The notes under the pieces: generated by a model
Seen by the model: the letters and a program-made list of their open reading frames with translations, nothing else
What the model was told of the DNA's origin: nothing
The model's database searches: none
Made by a program: the position numbers and the translations under genes
Assembly: GCA_930367215.1 (NCBI GenBank)
Contig: OV884060.1
Span: 98,170,151-98,234,150, forward strand
DNA: 64,000 nt
Direction of reading: 5' to 3'
DNA from: Pollenia angustigena
Lineage: Eukaryota > Arthropoda > Insecta > Diptera > Polleniidae
Part shown: positions 34,592 to 46,019 of the stretch, piece by piece
Layout: the number at the start of each line of letters is the position of its first letter
Numbering within the stretch: the stretch's first letter is position 1

Positions 34592-35947
34592 TCACGAATA
34601 TTCTTAAGAAAATCACAGCTAACTCACCATACAATATCAGGGATTCAGTGCAATTTAGAATTAACCTACAAAACTTGACTATAAATGACGATGAAAGATT
34701 ATGTTCGTTTGATGTCGTGTCGTTATTCCCTAGTATACCCGTGGATTTAGCTTTAAGAATTATTGAAGACAGATGGAACGAGATAACAATACATACGGAT
34801 ATGTCGAAAAGTTTGTTCTTGAAGATACTAAAGTTTTGCATTAAGGACAACAGACATTTTAAATATGAGGAAAAAATCTACACACAGAAAAAAGGGTTAC
34901 CAATGGGATCACCAGCTTCACCTATTGTAGCAGATATTGTGATGGAAAAATTATTAGATACGTGCATAGGAAACCTGACAAAAAAAACCGAAAATCTTGA
35001 CAAAATATGTGGACGATTTATTCAGTATAGTACCAGAGTGCGAAATAGAGGTGATCATGAATAGTTTAAATAGCTTTCACCGCAACAGAAAGTTTACGAT
35101 GGAAAAAGAAATAGACTCCAGACTTCCATATCTGGATACACTAGTTATACGTGACAATAATCAGTTAAAAATAGATTGGTTCCAAAAACCAACGGCGTCT
35201 GGACGGATAATCAACTTTTTCTCGAAGCATCCGAAAAGGGTTATTGTAAATACGGCTAACAATCTAATAAAAATAGTTCTGAATATAAGTGATGAGGAGT
35301 ACCATAAGAAAAATAAAGGAAAGATAAAACAAATACTACACAATAACAATTTTCCGGCGAAACTTGCAAAAAAACTGATACGGGATTTTGAAAAATTTAA
35401 TCACGAAAACATTAGAACCAACGAAAGCCCCCACATTTATATAGCTTTAACTTATGTTCCTAAAATTTCAGAAAGATTGGAAAAATCTAAACTTTTTGAC
35501 GCAGAAAAATACAAAATGGCCCACAAAACTACACACAATTTGGGAAAACTTTTTAGTTATACGAAAGATATAATTGACAAATGGGAAAAATCTAACGTAA
35601 TATATAAAATAACTTGCAACGGAAAGGAAAATGAAATATGCAAAAAAGTATACATAGGCACAACCAAAAATAAATTAAAATCCAGAATGGCTGCACACAA
35701 GTCAGATCAAAAATTAATAAATACACAAAAAACAGCACTTAAGGCCCACTGTGCAAATACTCATCACTCTCCAAACTTAGATGACGTACAAATATTGCAG
35801 AGGGAAGAGAATTATAAACGCCGATATATGTTGGAGATGCTAAACATAATAAAAATACCAACAGCAACTAGGATGTATTTCAAAGCCGATGTCGAAGGGA
35901 GTTCGGCTCAACATTTTCGTTACTTAGTTAATAAGGCGAAGAAGTAA
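34592..35947 (+). pseudogene. Penelope-like RT and GIY-YIG endonuclease (inner copy)
   Basis: The first frame carries LCSFDVVSLFPSIPVDLALR (catalytic Asp), GLPMGSPASPIVADIVMEKL, then shifts at an A-run near 34980 into a second frame with TKYVDDLFSIVPECEIE (catalytic YVDD), LPYLDTLVIRDNNQLKIDWF, FSKHPKRVIVNTANNL and, at the C terminus, the GIY-YIG nuclease (NVIYKITCNGKENEI, KKVYIGTTKNKLKSRMAAHK, AHCANTHHSPNLDD). It ends LEMLNIIKIPTATRMYFKAD and a stop at 35947. The N-terminal ~380 residues are missing, and one base in the A-run breaks the frame. The rest is well kept, so the insertion is fairly young. Confidence 0.9.
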
Positions 35948-36164
35948 TTATAACAAGTGCAATATTTTTTATTATTTTAGTAAGATAATGACGACGGTAA
36001 CAGCAACACACTAGCTTATAGGAATTTTTGTGTGCGTAAATTATTATTTGGTTAGTTTTTCGTTGTTATTTTTATTGATATATATTGTTTATGCTTTGTT
36101 TTACTTTTCGTTTTTTGCTTTGATGTTTTTTATTTATATTTTGATTTTTGTTATTTTATTAGAC

Positions 36165-36200
36165 TGTCCCTGATGATGTTATTCAAAGAATAACGAAATA
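36165..36200 (+). ncRNA. Hammerhead-ribozyme-like motif (inner Penelope)
   Basis: CTGATGA (36170-36176) is followed by one base, a 7-pair stem (GTTATTC, loop AAA, GAATAAC; 36178-36194) and GAAA (36195-36198). This is the C-core, stem II and GAAA of a hammerhead ribozyme. Penelope-like elements are known to carry such ribozymes in their terminal repeats. One extra base lies between the first core box and stem II. I cannot define stem III and the cleavage site with certainty, so activity is open. Confidence 0.6.
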
Positions 36201-36292
36201 TTGGAATAAATAAAATGAAGAATATTTTATACAAAAAAAAGGACCTCGAGCTGGAAGATTTATTTGTTATTTATTTGCTATTTATATGTTTA

Positions 36293-37822
36293 ACATATTT
36301 TCTATTTCACATTCTGAAATAATACAAAATAAATCATCTACATATTTTGTAATAATTTTTGGTTTAATAGATAATCTTCTAATACATGTATCAAGTAGCT
36401 CCTCCATAACTATATCCGCTACAACTGGAGAAGCTGGAGAACCCATAGGCAATCCTTTTTGTTGAGAATAAATTTTGTTATTATATTGAAAATATCTACT
36501 ATCAACTATGCAAAATTTGAGAATTCTTGAAAATAATTCCCTTTCAATAGTTGTAATAGTAATACCTAAGGCTACATCAATAGGTATACTAGGGAACAAT
36601 GATATTACATCTAACGAAATTATCTTCTCCTCATTTTGTATCTTGATATTTTTAATCCTATTTTTAAATTGTATACTGAATTTTCTTTTATCTTTCTAAG
36701 AATTCCCGTTATATATCTGCTTAGTTCATGAGATGGAGCATTGATGCTCGAACAAATTGGTCTTAATGGAAATGTTTCCTTGTGCACTTTCGGAACTCCA
36801 TATAATTTGGGTGCTGTAGCAGTTGTTGTTTTAAGTTTTTTCTTTTCAAAAGGTGTTATTATCTCCAATTTAGATAATTTCTCCACTATATCATTATTTA
36901 TCTGTTGTAGTTTATTCGTTGGGTCTTTTGTCAATATTCTATATGCGGAGTCATCACTAAGAATATCATTCATTCTCGAACTATAGTCATGTCTATTCAT
37001 CGCAACTGTAATATTACCCTTATCTGCATTCAGAACTAAAATGTCCTGGTTAATTTTTAAAAATTTTTCTGTTTTCTTTACATTGTTAAGAATAAACTTA
37101 TCTCTATGAGACAATTTAATTCTACTCATATGACCGTCAATTATAGTAGTTAGTCTAGTCCTTGCTATTTCCTGTTCCTCTTTTCCCCTAATAGTCTGAA
37201 CAAAATCTTCTCCATCTGCTATCATCTTAAGAACTGGGAAGTGTCTTTTTGTGATGGGTAATGCATGTTTATTTCCCAATGAAAGAGTCCATTGTGTATC
37301 TATTGGAATGTCAATATCTGATTTGTTTATAAACCACTTTTTGTTAAATTTAATACTTAATTCTTTTTTCTGTAATTCAACCAAATGATTGAACTTTTTC
37401 CTGTGTATATCCTTAACCCTACCATTTAGTTTCAATGCTAATCTATCTTCATGTTTTAAAAAAATATTAATAACATCATCAGTAAAATATTTCCTCATAT
37501 CATATTCTATTTGTTCTAATTGTTTCCTATTATCTTCTAATGTGTAGTGTTTTTGCTTAATACTTAAACTAAGAATCTTGCTCTGCATTATCCATATATT
37601 TCTTGAAATTGCTTGTTGAAAAAATCTTGGTCCATTTTCCTCAAAAAGATTGAAACAATTTTTAGTAGAATTCTTAATAAATTTAGGTATAATACCTGAA
37701 TTGCGGCAACGAATTAGAAATGTAATGTTTGCCTTTAGTTTAATATTCCTATCTCTCAATATTTTATACTTATTTATTATCCTTCTCGTCTCCTCATTCC
37801 TTTTAAGATAATTGTAGTTCAT
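36293..37822 (-). pseudogene. Penelope-like RT, N-terminal and palm part (outer copy)
   Basis: From 37822 leftward the frame encodes ~400 residues with VLNADKGNITVAMN and APKLYGVPKVHK then PLRPICSSINAPSHELSRYI, motifs of Penelope reverse transcriptase. A frameshift near 36665 moves the frame to SLDVISLFPSIPIDVA (first catalytic Asp), GLPMGSPASPVVADIVMEEL and TKYVDDLFCI, where YVDD is the catalytic box. The frame reaches 36293 and continues, after the inserted element, at 34584 with FNSFHQNIKFT. The gene is dead because of the frameshift and the insertion. Confidence 0.9.
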
Positions 37823-37908
37823 ATTTGCATAGTATATTATAATTTCTTTTTAAATTTATTTAAGTTTCTTCTTTGAATCTATTTTCTTTTCGGCGTGCTC
37901 TCAATTCA

Positions 37909-38015
37909 TAAATTATTTAGCTTAATTTCTTCGACCTTCTTAACCTTGAGCTTGAAAAATTATTGAAAGGAAATAATATTAAGAAGGTCGAAGAAATTAA
38001 GCTAAATAATTATAT
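37909..38015. repeat. Inverted repeat at the outer Penelope end
   Basis: AGCTTAATTTCTTCGACCTT near 37919 is mirrored by AAGGTCGAAGAAATTAAGCT near 37983, around the terminal 30-base segment. Such back-to-back inverted pieces are usual at Penelope boundaries. Confidence 0.8.
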
Positions 38016-38244
38016 ATATTTATTTTTTTTGCTATTCTTCTTACTTGGTCAAAGACCATTCCGAATTGGTACGAATCATCGAAATCGGTCTAGCCGTTCT
38101 TTAGTTATAAACGTAGTAACTAACGCCACTTTCTTTTATATATGTATAGATTAAGTATATTAGAACGAACTTTATGAATTCCTCAATTCCGCAATTGGCC
38201 AAATGAAAATTTTGTGCATGTTGTATCCACCTGGGCCTGGTCAG

Positions 38245-39210
38245 CAGTGTTGCCAAAACTTGGTGACCAAAAATGGCTAAATTTACGGAAAAAATTGCTA
38301 AAAATGGGCTAAAAAATGGCTAAAAGCTTTTTTAAATAAAAACACATTAAAATTCAATAACAAAACAGAAACAATTCATTTTAAGTTGTTAACGATGAAA
38401 TTGTGAGTTAAGATCAATTTGTTAAATAAGAATTAACGTAAATTAATATTAAAATAAATTAATATTAAAAAATTAATAAATCATAATCACGACAACATTT
38501 ACCCAACCTTTTGAGTCCAGATCTACAATAAAAAACAAGTAAGAAAGTATAGTCGGTTAAACCCGACTTTATGATACCCTACACCACATTAGAACCTTTG
38601 TACCAAATTTTATGAAATAATCTCCAAATTGCGACCTGTACTTTGCGCACAAGGTTTACATGGACAGCCAGCCAGCCGGACAAACATCGTTAATTCGACT
38701 CAGAAAGTGATTCTGAGTTAATCGGTATACGTACAGGTGGGCTAGGGACTAATATTTTAAGGTGTTACAGACATCAGCACAAACGCATAGTAGCCTCTTC
38801 ACTATTGTGGTGGTGGTATAAATATTGTATTGTTATGGTAAAAATATTTACCTAATTGATAAAATCGAATTAACGGTTGCTTAATGTAACCTATTTCTCA
38901 AATTACTTTTAACGATGTTTACTTACACCCTCTCTACTTCAGCATTAGACCATGGAAGTCAGAGCAACTTTATAGTCAATTCTGAAATTTCTAAAACAAT
39001 TTTATTACCGCCTGCATCCCTTTATTGAAATACTAGCAACCAGAAAGAAACAGCGGTGTTTGTTCCTTTATTTTGAAAGATGTTTCAGCGTCATAGTTTA
39101 TAGCGATTTTCAACGTTTGTAAAAGTTGTGATTTAAATTAATTTTTTAATGGCTAAACAGGGCGAAAAATTACTAAATCTAGCCACTAAAAGGCAAAATT
39201 GGCAACACTG
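38245..39210. mobile_element. hAT-type MITE with 8-base TSD
   Basis: CTGGTCAG flanks both sides exactly (38237-38244 and 39211-39218). The ends are CAGTGTTGCCAA and TTGGCAACACTG, the same end family as the outer hAT at 26243. ATGGCTAAAA-like words repeat near the ends. A family A repeat (38525-38840, inverted) is nested inside. There is no transposase. Confidence 0.88.
38525..38840 (-). repeat. Dispersed repeat family A inside hAT MITE
   Basis: GGGTTTAACCGACTATACTT-type start, ATTGCGACCTGTAC and CATGGACAGCCAGCCAGCC are the inverted forms of words in the other family A copies. Confidence 0.7.
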
Positions 39211-39779
39211 CTGGTCAGGCCCTTCCCTATAATATATGTACCGCTGTTAATAAAATCAAAATGAAACGTTTCAAAAAGCATACACAACACATAAGAATTC
39301 TTCCTTTTCTGTTTTTTCGAAAAAATATTTTATTTCCCAACAAAATGTTCCTGCTATAGCCATAAACTCCATACATATAAAAGTAGTCCCAGCCTTGCCC
39401 AGGGGTTCGTTAGTGTGAGTTTTTTCTATAGCCACAAGAAACTCCATACATAATTCAAGTGGCCCAGGTGGCAGTTTATACCTCACAAATAAGGTGTGTA
39501 CTTAAGAGTTATAAATATTAAATTTGTTCTTCTTAGTACTTAATTTGAATTTTAAGAATTTTGAAATACCTTGTCATTGTTGAAGGCTGTTATGTATAAA
39601 GTTTTTGTTTATTAAGTACGAGTATGGTGTTTAATTTGCAATTTCTTCAAGCATAAATACATTGTTAAAGTTAAAGCTAAAACCGAGGTTTTTTTGTCGG
39701 TTTTCGGTTACGGTTTTTAGGCATTTAAAACCGCGGTTTCGGTTACGGTTAAAACCGAGCAGCAATCCCTATATAGAAC

Positions 39780-40285
39780 TGTGACGAGCCAAATTTTGTT
39801 ATGATAGCATTATTAATTATGGTTTTAGGCGTACTAAACTGTTTCCGGGAGCAGGGCTTATATGGGGACTAGGGTAAATTAATCACGAAATTTTTCAGCG
39901 TGATTTCCAGTCGCATAAAACGATTTTTTGAAAATTCCACCATTTATGTTAATTTTTGTAACAAAATTATCAATTTTTTTTAGGTGGTGGTTTCACATTT
40001 TGATTCACAGCTCTGATCCGATTTTGCTGGATTTCAATTCCAAACTGTTTAGGATAACTACAAGCAATTTGACACCAAGTTTGTTCATTTCTGTGGAGTT
40101 TTTCGAAAGTGAGCGTGTTTTTAACAGACGCATAGACAGACGGACATGGCTAAATCGACTTAGAATTACTCAAGGACCCATAATATATATACTTTATGGG
40201 GTCTGAGAAAAGTTTTACACGGAATGACAAACGTAGTATACCCTTTTCACAACTAATTGTGGTGGTGGGTATAAAATGAGTAATT
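39780..40285 (-). repeat. Dispersed repeat family B, inverted
   Basis: It shares, on the opposite strand, the ATAGCATTATTAATTATGGT, TAGGTGGTGGTTTCACATTT and GAGTTTTTCGAAAGTGAGCG words of family B and ends GTGGTGGTGGGTATAAAA. Just upstream (39680-39770) are several tandem copies of AAACCG(C/A)GGTTT-like words. Confidence 0.75.
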
Positions 40286-41391
40286 TTTGGGATTTCAGTA
40301 CTTTGGTCATAACTCAGCCCTTTCTTAACCGTTTTGACAGATTCCTATCTGAGGGCTTGGGAAACCCCATTTTAACAGACAGACAACCGGATATGAACTT
40401 CCTATCTCATAAGGATCCATAATATATGTACTTTATAGGCTCTAAGTTCAATATTCCAATAAATTACAAACGGAATGACAAAGTTATATATACCCTTTTA
40501 CCTTCGGTGAAGGGTATAAAAAATGAAGTGTCACAAGGGCTTTAATTCAAATTTGTGTTTTTTTATATTCTGAAATCCACTTTTTTGTGAAAGTGTTTTG
40601 AAATCACAAAAAAGGTGTTCTGGACAAAAATATTTTTTCATAATTATGATTTTAAGCCGGCCATCTCAGTAGCCGCCGATTTAAAATAACTTGCCAATTT
40701 TTTCCAAAATTTTAAGCCAATTTAAAACTTTTGTGGCTTAAATTACAATAGTGATTTTAAAATCATCTTGTGATTATCAGAACATGCCTAATAAGTTCTT
40801 TTTTTTAGTGAACGAAAGCTTTAAACTTAGAAAAAAAAAAATTTCAAGTGAAACGACCAAAACTTTTCGCCCACACGAATTCTTATTTGAATTTCGCTTT
40901 AAAGATGTTTTCCGTAGTGCAGCTAAATTGTTGATCGCAAATGCGAATTTTAAGTATTTTATTTTTTACGATTACATTCATACATAAGTATAAATGAGAA
41001 ACTGATGGAAATTATAAAGGCGGCAATACCAATTTAACAAAAACTTTTCGCCACTCAAAGGCTGAAGATTTGTATCGTTCTGTGCTTGTACAAGTATAAC
41101 TGCTTTTTTTGGAAATCAATCAGTTGTGATAATTTCCTATAGAGTTTTAAGGCGGTATTAATTTTTATTTTTTTTTTTGTTTGTATCTTGAAATGCTAAT
41201 GATCATAAAATTGTATTCATCGCTTTTAATATATTAAATAAAATGAGAAATAATTTGTATGTTTTAATCCTAAGTCTGATATTAATACAATTTTTTTTGA
41301 GCATCTAAATTTTTTTCTTAATTTTAATGCCCCACAGGTTCTCTTTATTGTTTTTCTTTTTAAAAGGAATGGCGCATATAAATTAGTATTG
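40286..41391. other. Unrecognised, with a related dispersed repeat at its left
   Basis: 40286-40520 resembles a third repeat of the same general style (ends CTTCGGTGAAGGGTATAAAA). The rest has no gene I can support; the small frame at 40751-40987 has no known pattern. Confidence 0.4.
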
Positions 41392-41399
41392 GTCTGCAG

Positions 41400-41635
41400 C
41401 ATGGATGGAAAATGTGTTTTTTTTTATTACTGTAACAACTTTCAAAACAAAATTTTTTTCAGACTTCATTTTTTTAATTTGTTGTACAACTTGATATCAT
41501 AGGAAATAATACGAAATTTAAAAAAATTTATTTAATAAATAAGTTGATTTCGATACAAATTCAAAATTTAAAGATTTACCAAATAAGTCGCGGTAGTACC
41601 AAAAAGGTACAATTGAATTTTGATTTCCATCCCTG
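41400..41635. mobile_element. Small hAT-like MITE
   Basis: Inverted ends CATGGATGGAAAAT and ATTTCCATCCCTG enclose 236 bases. Flanks GTCTGCAG and GTCTTTAG match at six of eight positions, consistent with a decayed 8-base TSD. Confidence 0.5.
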
Positions 41636-41918
41636 GTCTTTAGTATTTATCCGATTCGGTTAAAGACAGTGAGTATTTTGCCTTAAGGAAATCCATCAAA
41701 AACATTGATGGACATGTTGATTAAAAACGTTTAAATAGGTTTTTTTTTTTAATTTTTATGTCTTTTTTTATTTTTGCCTTAATAAATCGTTTTCAATTTA
41801 ATGATCTTGTGATACATATTTTATAAGGAAAGGATCTTTTAATATTTGTCAGTCCCATGCAGACGGGCACAAGAATATTTATGAACTACATCAGAAATTT
41901 ATTTATATGTACTATGGT

Positions 41919-42343
41919 CACACTAGGGTTCTTAAACGCGTGATCGAGATGATTACCCATACATTGAAGTGATTTGCTAAACTCTTCAAATTAACATGAT
42001 TACAACTAAATCACTTCATTAATCACATAGAATCCTCTGAGCATACCTAAATCTGAGTATAATGAAGAATCGGCCAACATAAACGTGTACAATCCGCCAC
42101 GATTTCCGCCTAATGTTTTTATTTTTTCCCCTAAGTTATTCATCAATTTTCACAGTTTCATCATTAACATGTTTCAAACAATCTTCTGATAATTTTATAA
42201 AAGTATTTTTATCCATTTTTAATACTTTAAAAAAATATAAATTTGTCTGTTGTGTTTTTTTCTTAATCATCTGAAATGTAGTGTGAACGGATTTGATTAA
42301 CTTAATCAACATTTTGTTAAGCGCGTTTAAAAACCCTAGTGTG
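41919..42343. mobile_element. MITE with CACACTAGGGTT ends
   Basis: CACACTAGGGTTCTTAAACG at 41919 is inverted at the right end (CGTTTAAAAACCCTAGTGTG, ending 42343), with one mismatch over 22 bases. The body is 425 bases and non-coding. The target duplication is not clear. Confidence 0.65.
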
Positions 42344-42712
42344 AACAAGGGTGGTTAAATTTTAAAATTTTTTTACATTAATTTATAGAATTGAACTTCC
42401 ATAATGCATAATAAAATAATTCATTAAATATTTCGAGCACAAACTTTATTGCTGCTCGTAAACCTAAATCTACTAAAATATAAACTTTTTCAATACATGA
42501 AGGCCTCCATAAAAAAGCACAATAACTCCACATTTAAAGATTAGTTTTTTTTATTACGTAATTCGATTGGCTGGAGGTCCACGCCAACTTTTTTTACGTT
42601 TTGTTGCCCTTTTATTGCTAGTGATTCATGAAACTTCTATTCGGTTCACATGATATTCTATAAGGAATATACATATATTTTTATAATTTAAGATCTTAAA
42701 AAATGTTTTTAT

Positions 42713-42972
42713 AATCGTGGTTATTCCAAAATACGCGTCGAAGAAGTGAACATATACATGAAAACAAAAACAAAACAAAACCAAATTGACAAAAATTGTT
42801 TTTGTTTACCATACAAAATTTACAGTTTTGAAATGAGAAACAAACGCGTTAAAACTCTCGCGTTAATTTCATTTTTGAAGTGTATGGATAACAAAAACAA
42901 TTTTCGTCACTTTGGTTTTGTTTTCATGTAAATGTTCACTTCTTCGACGCGTATTTTGGAATAACCACGATT
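42713..42972. mobile_element. MITE with ~57-base near-perfect inverted ends
   Basis: AATCGTGGTTATTCCAAAAT at 42713 continues through ACGCGTCGAAGAAGTGAACA, and the whole is mirrored at the right end to 42972. The word CGTGGTTAT also follows the right end directly, so either it is the target duplication and the ends start at TCCAAAATACG, or a third partial copy lies there. Confidence 0.75.
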
Positions 42973-43059
42973 CGTGGTTATATAATAATTAAATTTAATT
43001 ATATAATAATTAAAATACATATTATTTTGGTTTCTAAACAAAATTTTGCCGAAAGGTAT

Positions 43060-43760
43060 TGTTACGAAAGTAACTTTAGTTAAGAATTATTTGTAATTAT
43101 TGGTTAAGAATTATATTAATTTATGTGTTATCTTGTATTGATTAGTTATTAAGTATTTGTTAGTTATTTTATTAGTTAAAATTGTTATTGTATAAGTTAT
43201 GCACAATTCGAGTGTAAAAATCAATGTACAGATGTAATGTTAAAATTGTTGTGCATAATTGTACTTCAACCCCACTGTAAACTAGAAGTTTCTTTATTTA
43301 GTTATCTCAATCTATCTATTTAGGTATCTCAAAGTATGCCTTAGTTTATGATGCCTAATAACTCAATTAATTCAGCCATATAGATAGTAATAGCTGAATA
43401 AGTTTTATAACCGAAATAGCCGTTATTAGGCGAACTTTATAGAGCCATCTAGACTTTAGAACTCGAACGTTCTATGGTCATTTTCCCGAGTATAAATAGA
43501 ATCGCAAGAGATGGCATGATTCATTCTAAGTTCTAACTTTGTCATTAACGAATCACGCTGAGAAATTTATAGTTGGTTGTAAATAAGAGCTATAATTACG
43601 GTTGTTAAAGTAACTAAGTACTAAATAAAGTTGTGTAAATTGTAAACAGTAGCAAAAGTGTTGTGTTTATTTGTTTTATTTGAATTGCAATAAAAGAACT
43701 CGAAACGGTTTATTATAAAGGACATAAACCAAAACGTTATTGAAAGACAGTAACGTAACA
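43060..43760 (+). mobile_element. Solo LTR, 701 bp, with 4-base TSD
   Basis: It begins TGTTACG and ends CGTAACA, as LTRs do, and is flanked on both sides by GTAT (43056-43059 and 43761-43764). TATAAATAG at 43491 fits a TATA box, and AATAAA at 43624 a poly(A) signal, in the order U3-R-U5. No internal coding part or second LTR follows, so the element was reduced to a solo LTR by recombination. The 4-base TSD favours the Ty3/mdg4 group. Confidence 0.85.
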
Positions 43761-43854
43761 GTATTATAAAAATGTTTGTTTGAACCATTTTTTTAAATAT
43801 ACGGTAAGAAAGTACTTTTTTATTAACATCACTATTAATATGATTGCTTCTTTT

Positions 43855-44960
43855 CCTTTTTTATACCCTCCACCACAACTAGTTGTGAATACCCTCTTCT
43901 TCTAAGTTTGTCATTCCGTTTGAAACTTTTTTATTATTCATTTCAGACCCCATAAAGTATATATATTCTGGCTCCTTGAGTAATTCTAGGTCGATTTAGC
44001 CATGTCCGTCTGTTGAAAACGCCCACTTTCGAAAAACTCAAAATAACTAAACAAATTGGGTGTCAAATTGCTTGTAGGTATCCTAGCAGTTTGGGATTGA
44101 AATCCAGCAAAATCGGTTCAGTAGAATCAGTGCTATGAATCAAAATGTGAAACCACCACCTTAAAAAACTTATAATTTTGTTACAAAAACTAACATAAAT
44201 GGTGGAACAATATAAGATTTTGCAAAAATTCGTTTTATTTCATTGGAAATCACGGTGTAAAATTTCGTGAAGATCGCTCCATAATTGACCCTAGGCTCCC
44301 AAATAAACCATACTACTGGAAAACAGTTTATTACGCCTTAAGCCATAATAAATATTGCTATCATCAGAATAAATTATATTACTTATCAGTTTTATATGAC
44401 TAGAATTCACACTAAGAAATTTCATGATCGGTCTATAATTTACTATAAGTCTCTGATAAAATAATAAAATACGCCTTAAACCGTAGCAGATATAGATATT
44501 GCGGTAAACTTTCTTCCAACATAGCTTCATATGGCCAGAAAAAGTGCTATGAAATTTTGTGATATACGGTCCATAATTTACCTTAGATCTCAAAATCAGT
44601 AACCCTTTGAAATTGACTGTATACGCTAAAACTAATTTCGCCACTATTGAAATTTATGTTTTTTAATACCAACAATCATTCTGCGGAATTTTAGGATAAT
44701 TGGTTCATAACCTACCATGGCTCCAATATAAATCCCTTTCCTGAAAAACATTACAGTTCGGCTTAAACTGTTACGAATCATGATATTTTACTCAAGATTG
44801 TCGGTCAATAACCAATTTTAATGCTGATGTCTGCTTTTATAAATATAAATTAATAATAAATACACATCATATATGTACATTGATATCACTCCTAAAATAT
44901 TCGAACTGTCGGTGGAGGGCATCAAGGATTAGGCACAGCCGAATATAGTTGCACCATAAC
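43855..44960 (+). repeat. Dispersed repeat family B, near full length
   Basis: It starts TTTATACCCTCCACCACAAC and ends GGTGGAGGGCATCAAGGATT then AGGCACAGCCGAATATA. The several internal GATCGGTCCATAATTTACC-type sub-repeats match 2320-3395. It has no protein. Confidence 0.75.
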
Positions 44961-45429
44961 TAGTTTTTTAATATTTTTGAACAACAATTCGTTCTTTAAA
45001 ACATAAAAAAACTAATTGCAATAATTTCAAAAATAATTAAATTGTTTGTCTAAAATAAAATAAAAAAAAAATTAATTAAATGTATTAAACATGCCCATTA
45101 GGGTAATATGGTGTCACTTTTCCTCTTTCGTGTAAAAAGTTTCCGCAACAAAAGCATTGAAGTTTCGTTAATATATATATTTTTTTAATTTAAACAGTTA
45201 CTCTTGTCTTAAATAAGTTATTTATTGTTTAAATTCTAAAATAATCATAAATAGCAAACCGTTTTTCATAAGTCTAATGGGAGCTGAAAAGCTACCTTTC
45301 TTCAACTTAAAAAAAAAATACAAAATCATCTTCAACTATTTTGATAAGATAGTTAAACAAACAATTCATCTTTAAAAAACTTCACGAAAGCTCATGAATG
45401 TTTCTTGAGGCACTGGGTAAGAAAACCGT

Positions 45430-45985
45430 CTAAAATTAAAGATCACCAGAGCAGCAATATATGCGCCGAAATGTTGTGTGTATTCAGAACGGCTTGAGCG
45501 AGTTGGACGATTTTTTTTTAAATGATCGCCATGGTCCATCTTAGGTTTGTACGGAAAGAAAATTTTGCCCCGCCCACATTTACGCCCACTTTTTCGATTT
45601 ACCTAAAATCAGAAAACGGCTCCGTCGATTTGACTAATTTTTCTTTCAAATGTTAGCATTAATCCATTTTAAGTTTTCATCGAAAGAAAAATTTACCACG
45701 CCTACTTTTACGCCCACTTTTTCTATTAAGCGCAAACTTAAGAACGGCTTGACCGATTTGGACGATTTTTTCTTTAAAATGATCGCCATGGCCCAAAATA
45801 GGTTTTTACAGAAAGAAAATTTTGCCCCGCCCACTTTTTTCGATTTACCTAAAACCAGAAAACGGCTTCATCGATTTGACTAATTTTTCTTTCAAATGTT
45901 CGTATTAATCCATTTTAAGTTTTCATTGAAAGAAAAATTTACCACGCCGACCTTTTCTATTTATCTAAAATCGGAAAACAGTTGC
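45430..45985. repeat. Tandem ~254-base repeat, about two copies
   Basis: AGAACGGCTTGA at 45487 recurs at 45742; the following blocks (ATGATCGCCATGG, AAAATTTTGCCCCGCCCAC, TTGACTAATTTTTCTTTCAA) recur in order to about 45975. It lies just before the Helitron helicase remnant and may belong to that element. Confidence 0.8.
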
Positions 45986-46019
45986 ACCAATTTTGCGATG
46001 CCTTAAGGGAATCAGTTCG

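Larger units (their letters stand above)
34592..36283 (+). mobile_element. Penelope-like element (inner copy, plus strand)
   Basis: A 5'-truncated Penelope-like element inserted head-on into the outer copy, with ATATGTTTA duplicated on both sides (34583-34591 and 36284-36292). It starts within the reverse transcriptase (TNILKKITANSPYNIRD) and ends after a hammerhead-like motif at 36170-36198. It is a related but distinct family from the host copy, differing at many protein positions. Confidence 0.88.
33438..37973 (-). mobile_element. Penelope-like element (outer copy, minus strand)
   Basis: A retroelement of the Penelope class, encoding reverse transcriptase and a GIY-YIG endonuclease. It is bounded by inverted 30-base sequences: TTTCCTTTCAATAATTTTTC at 33438 and its complement ending at 37973. 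Such inverted terminal pieces are common in Penelope-like elements. The element is read right to left: N-terminal and palm region at 37822-36293, then, after the insertion of another Penelope-like element (34592-36283), the C-terminal part at 34584-33700. A 9-base ATATGTTTA (34583-34591 and 36284-36292) duplicated around the insertion confirms the nesting. Confidence 0.9.

Noticed and set aside
34585..34850. Minus-strand extension of the Penelope frame beyond 34584
   Set aside because: From 34592 rightward this frame reads the antisense of the inserted plus-strand Penelope copy, so the protein belongs to the outer element only up to 34584.
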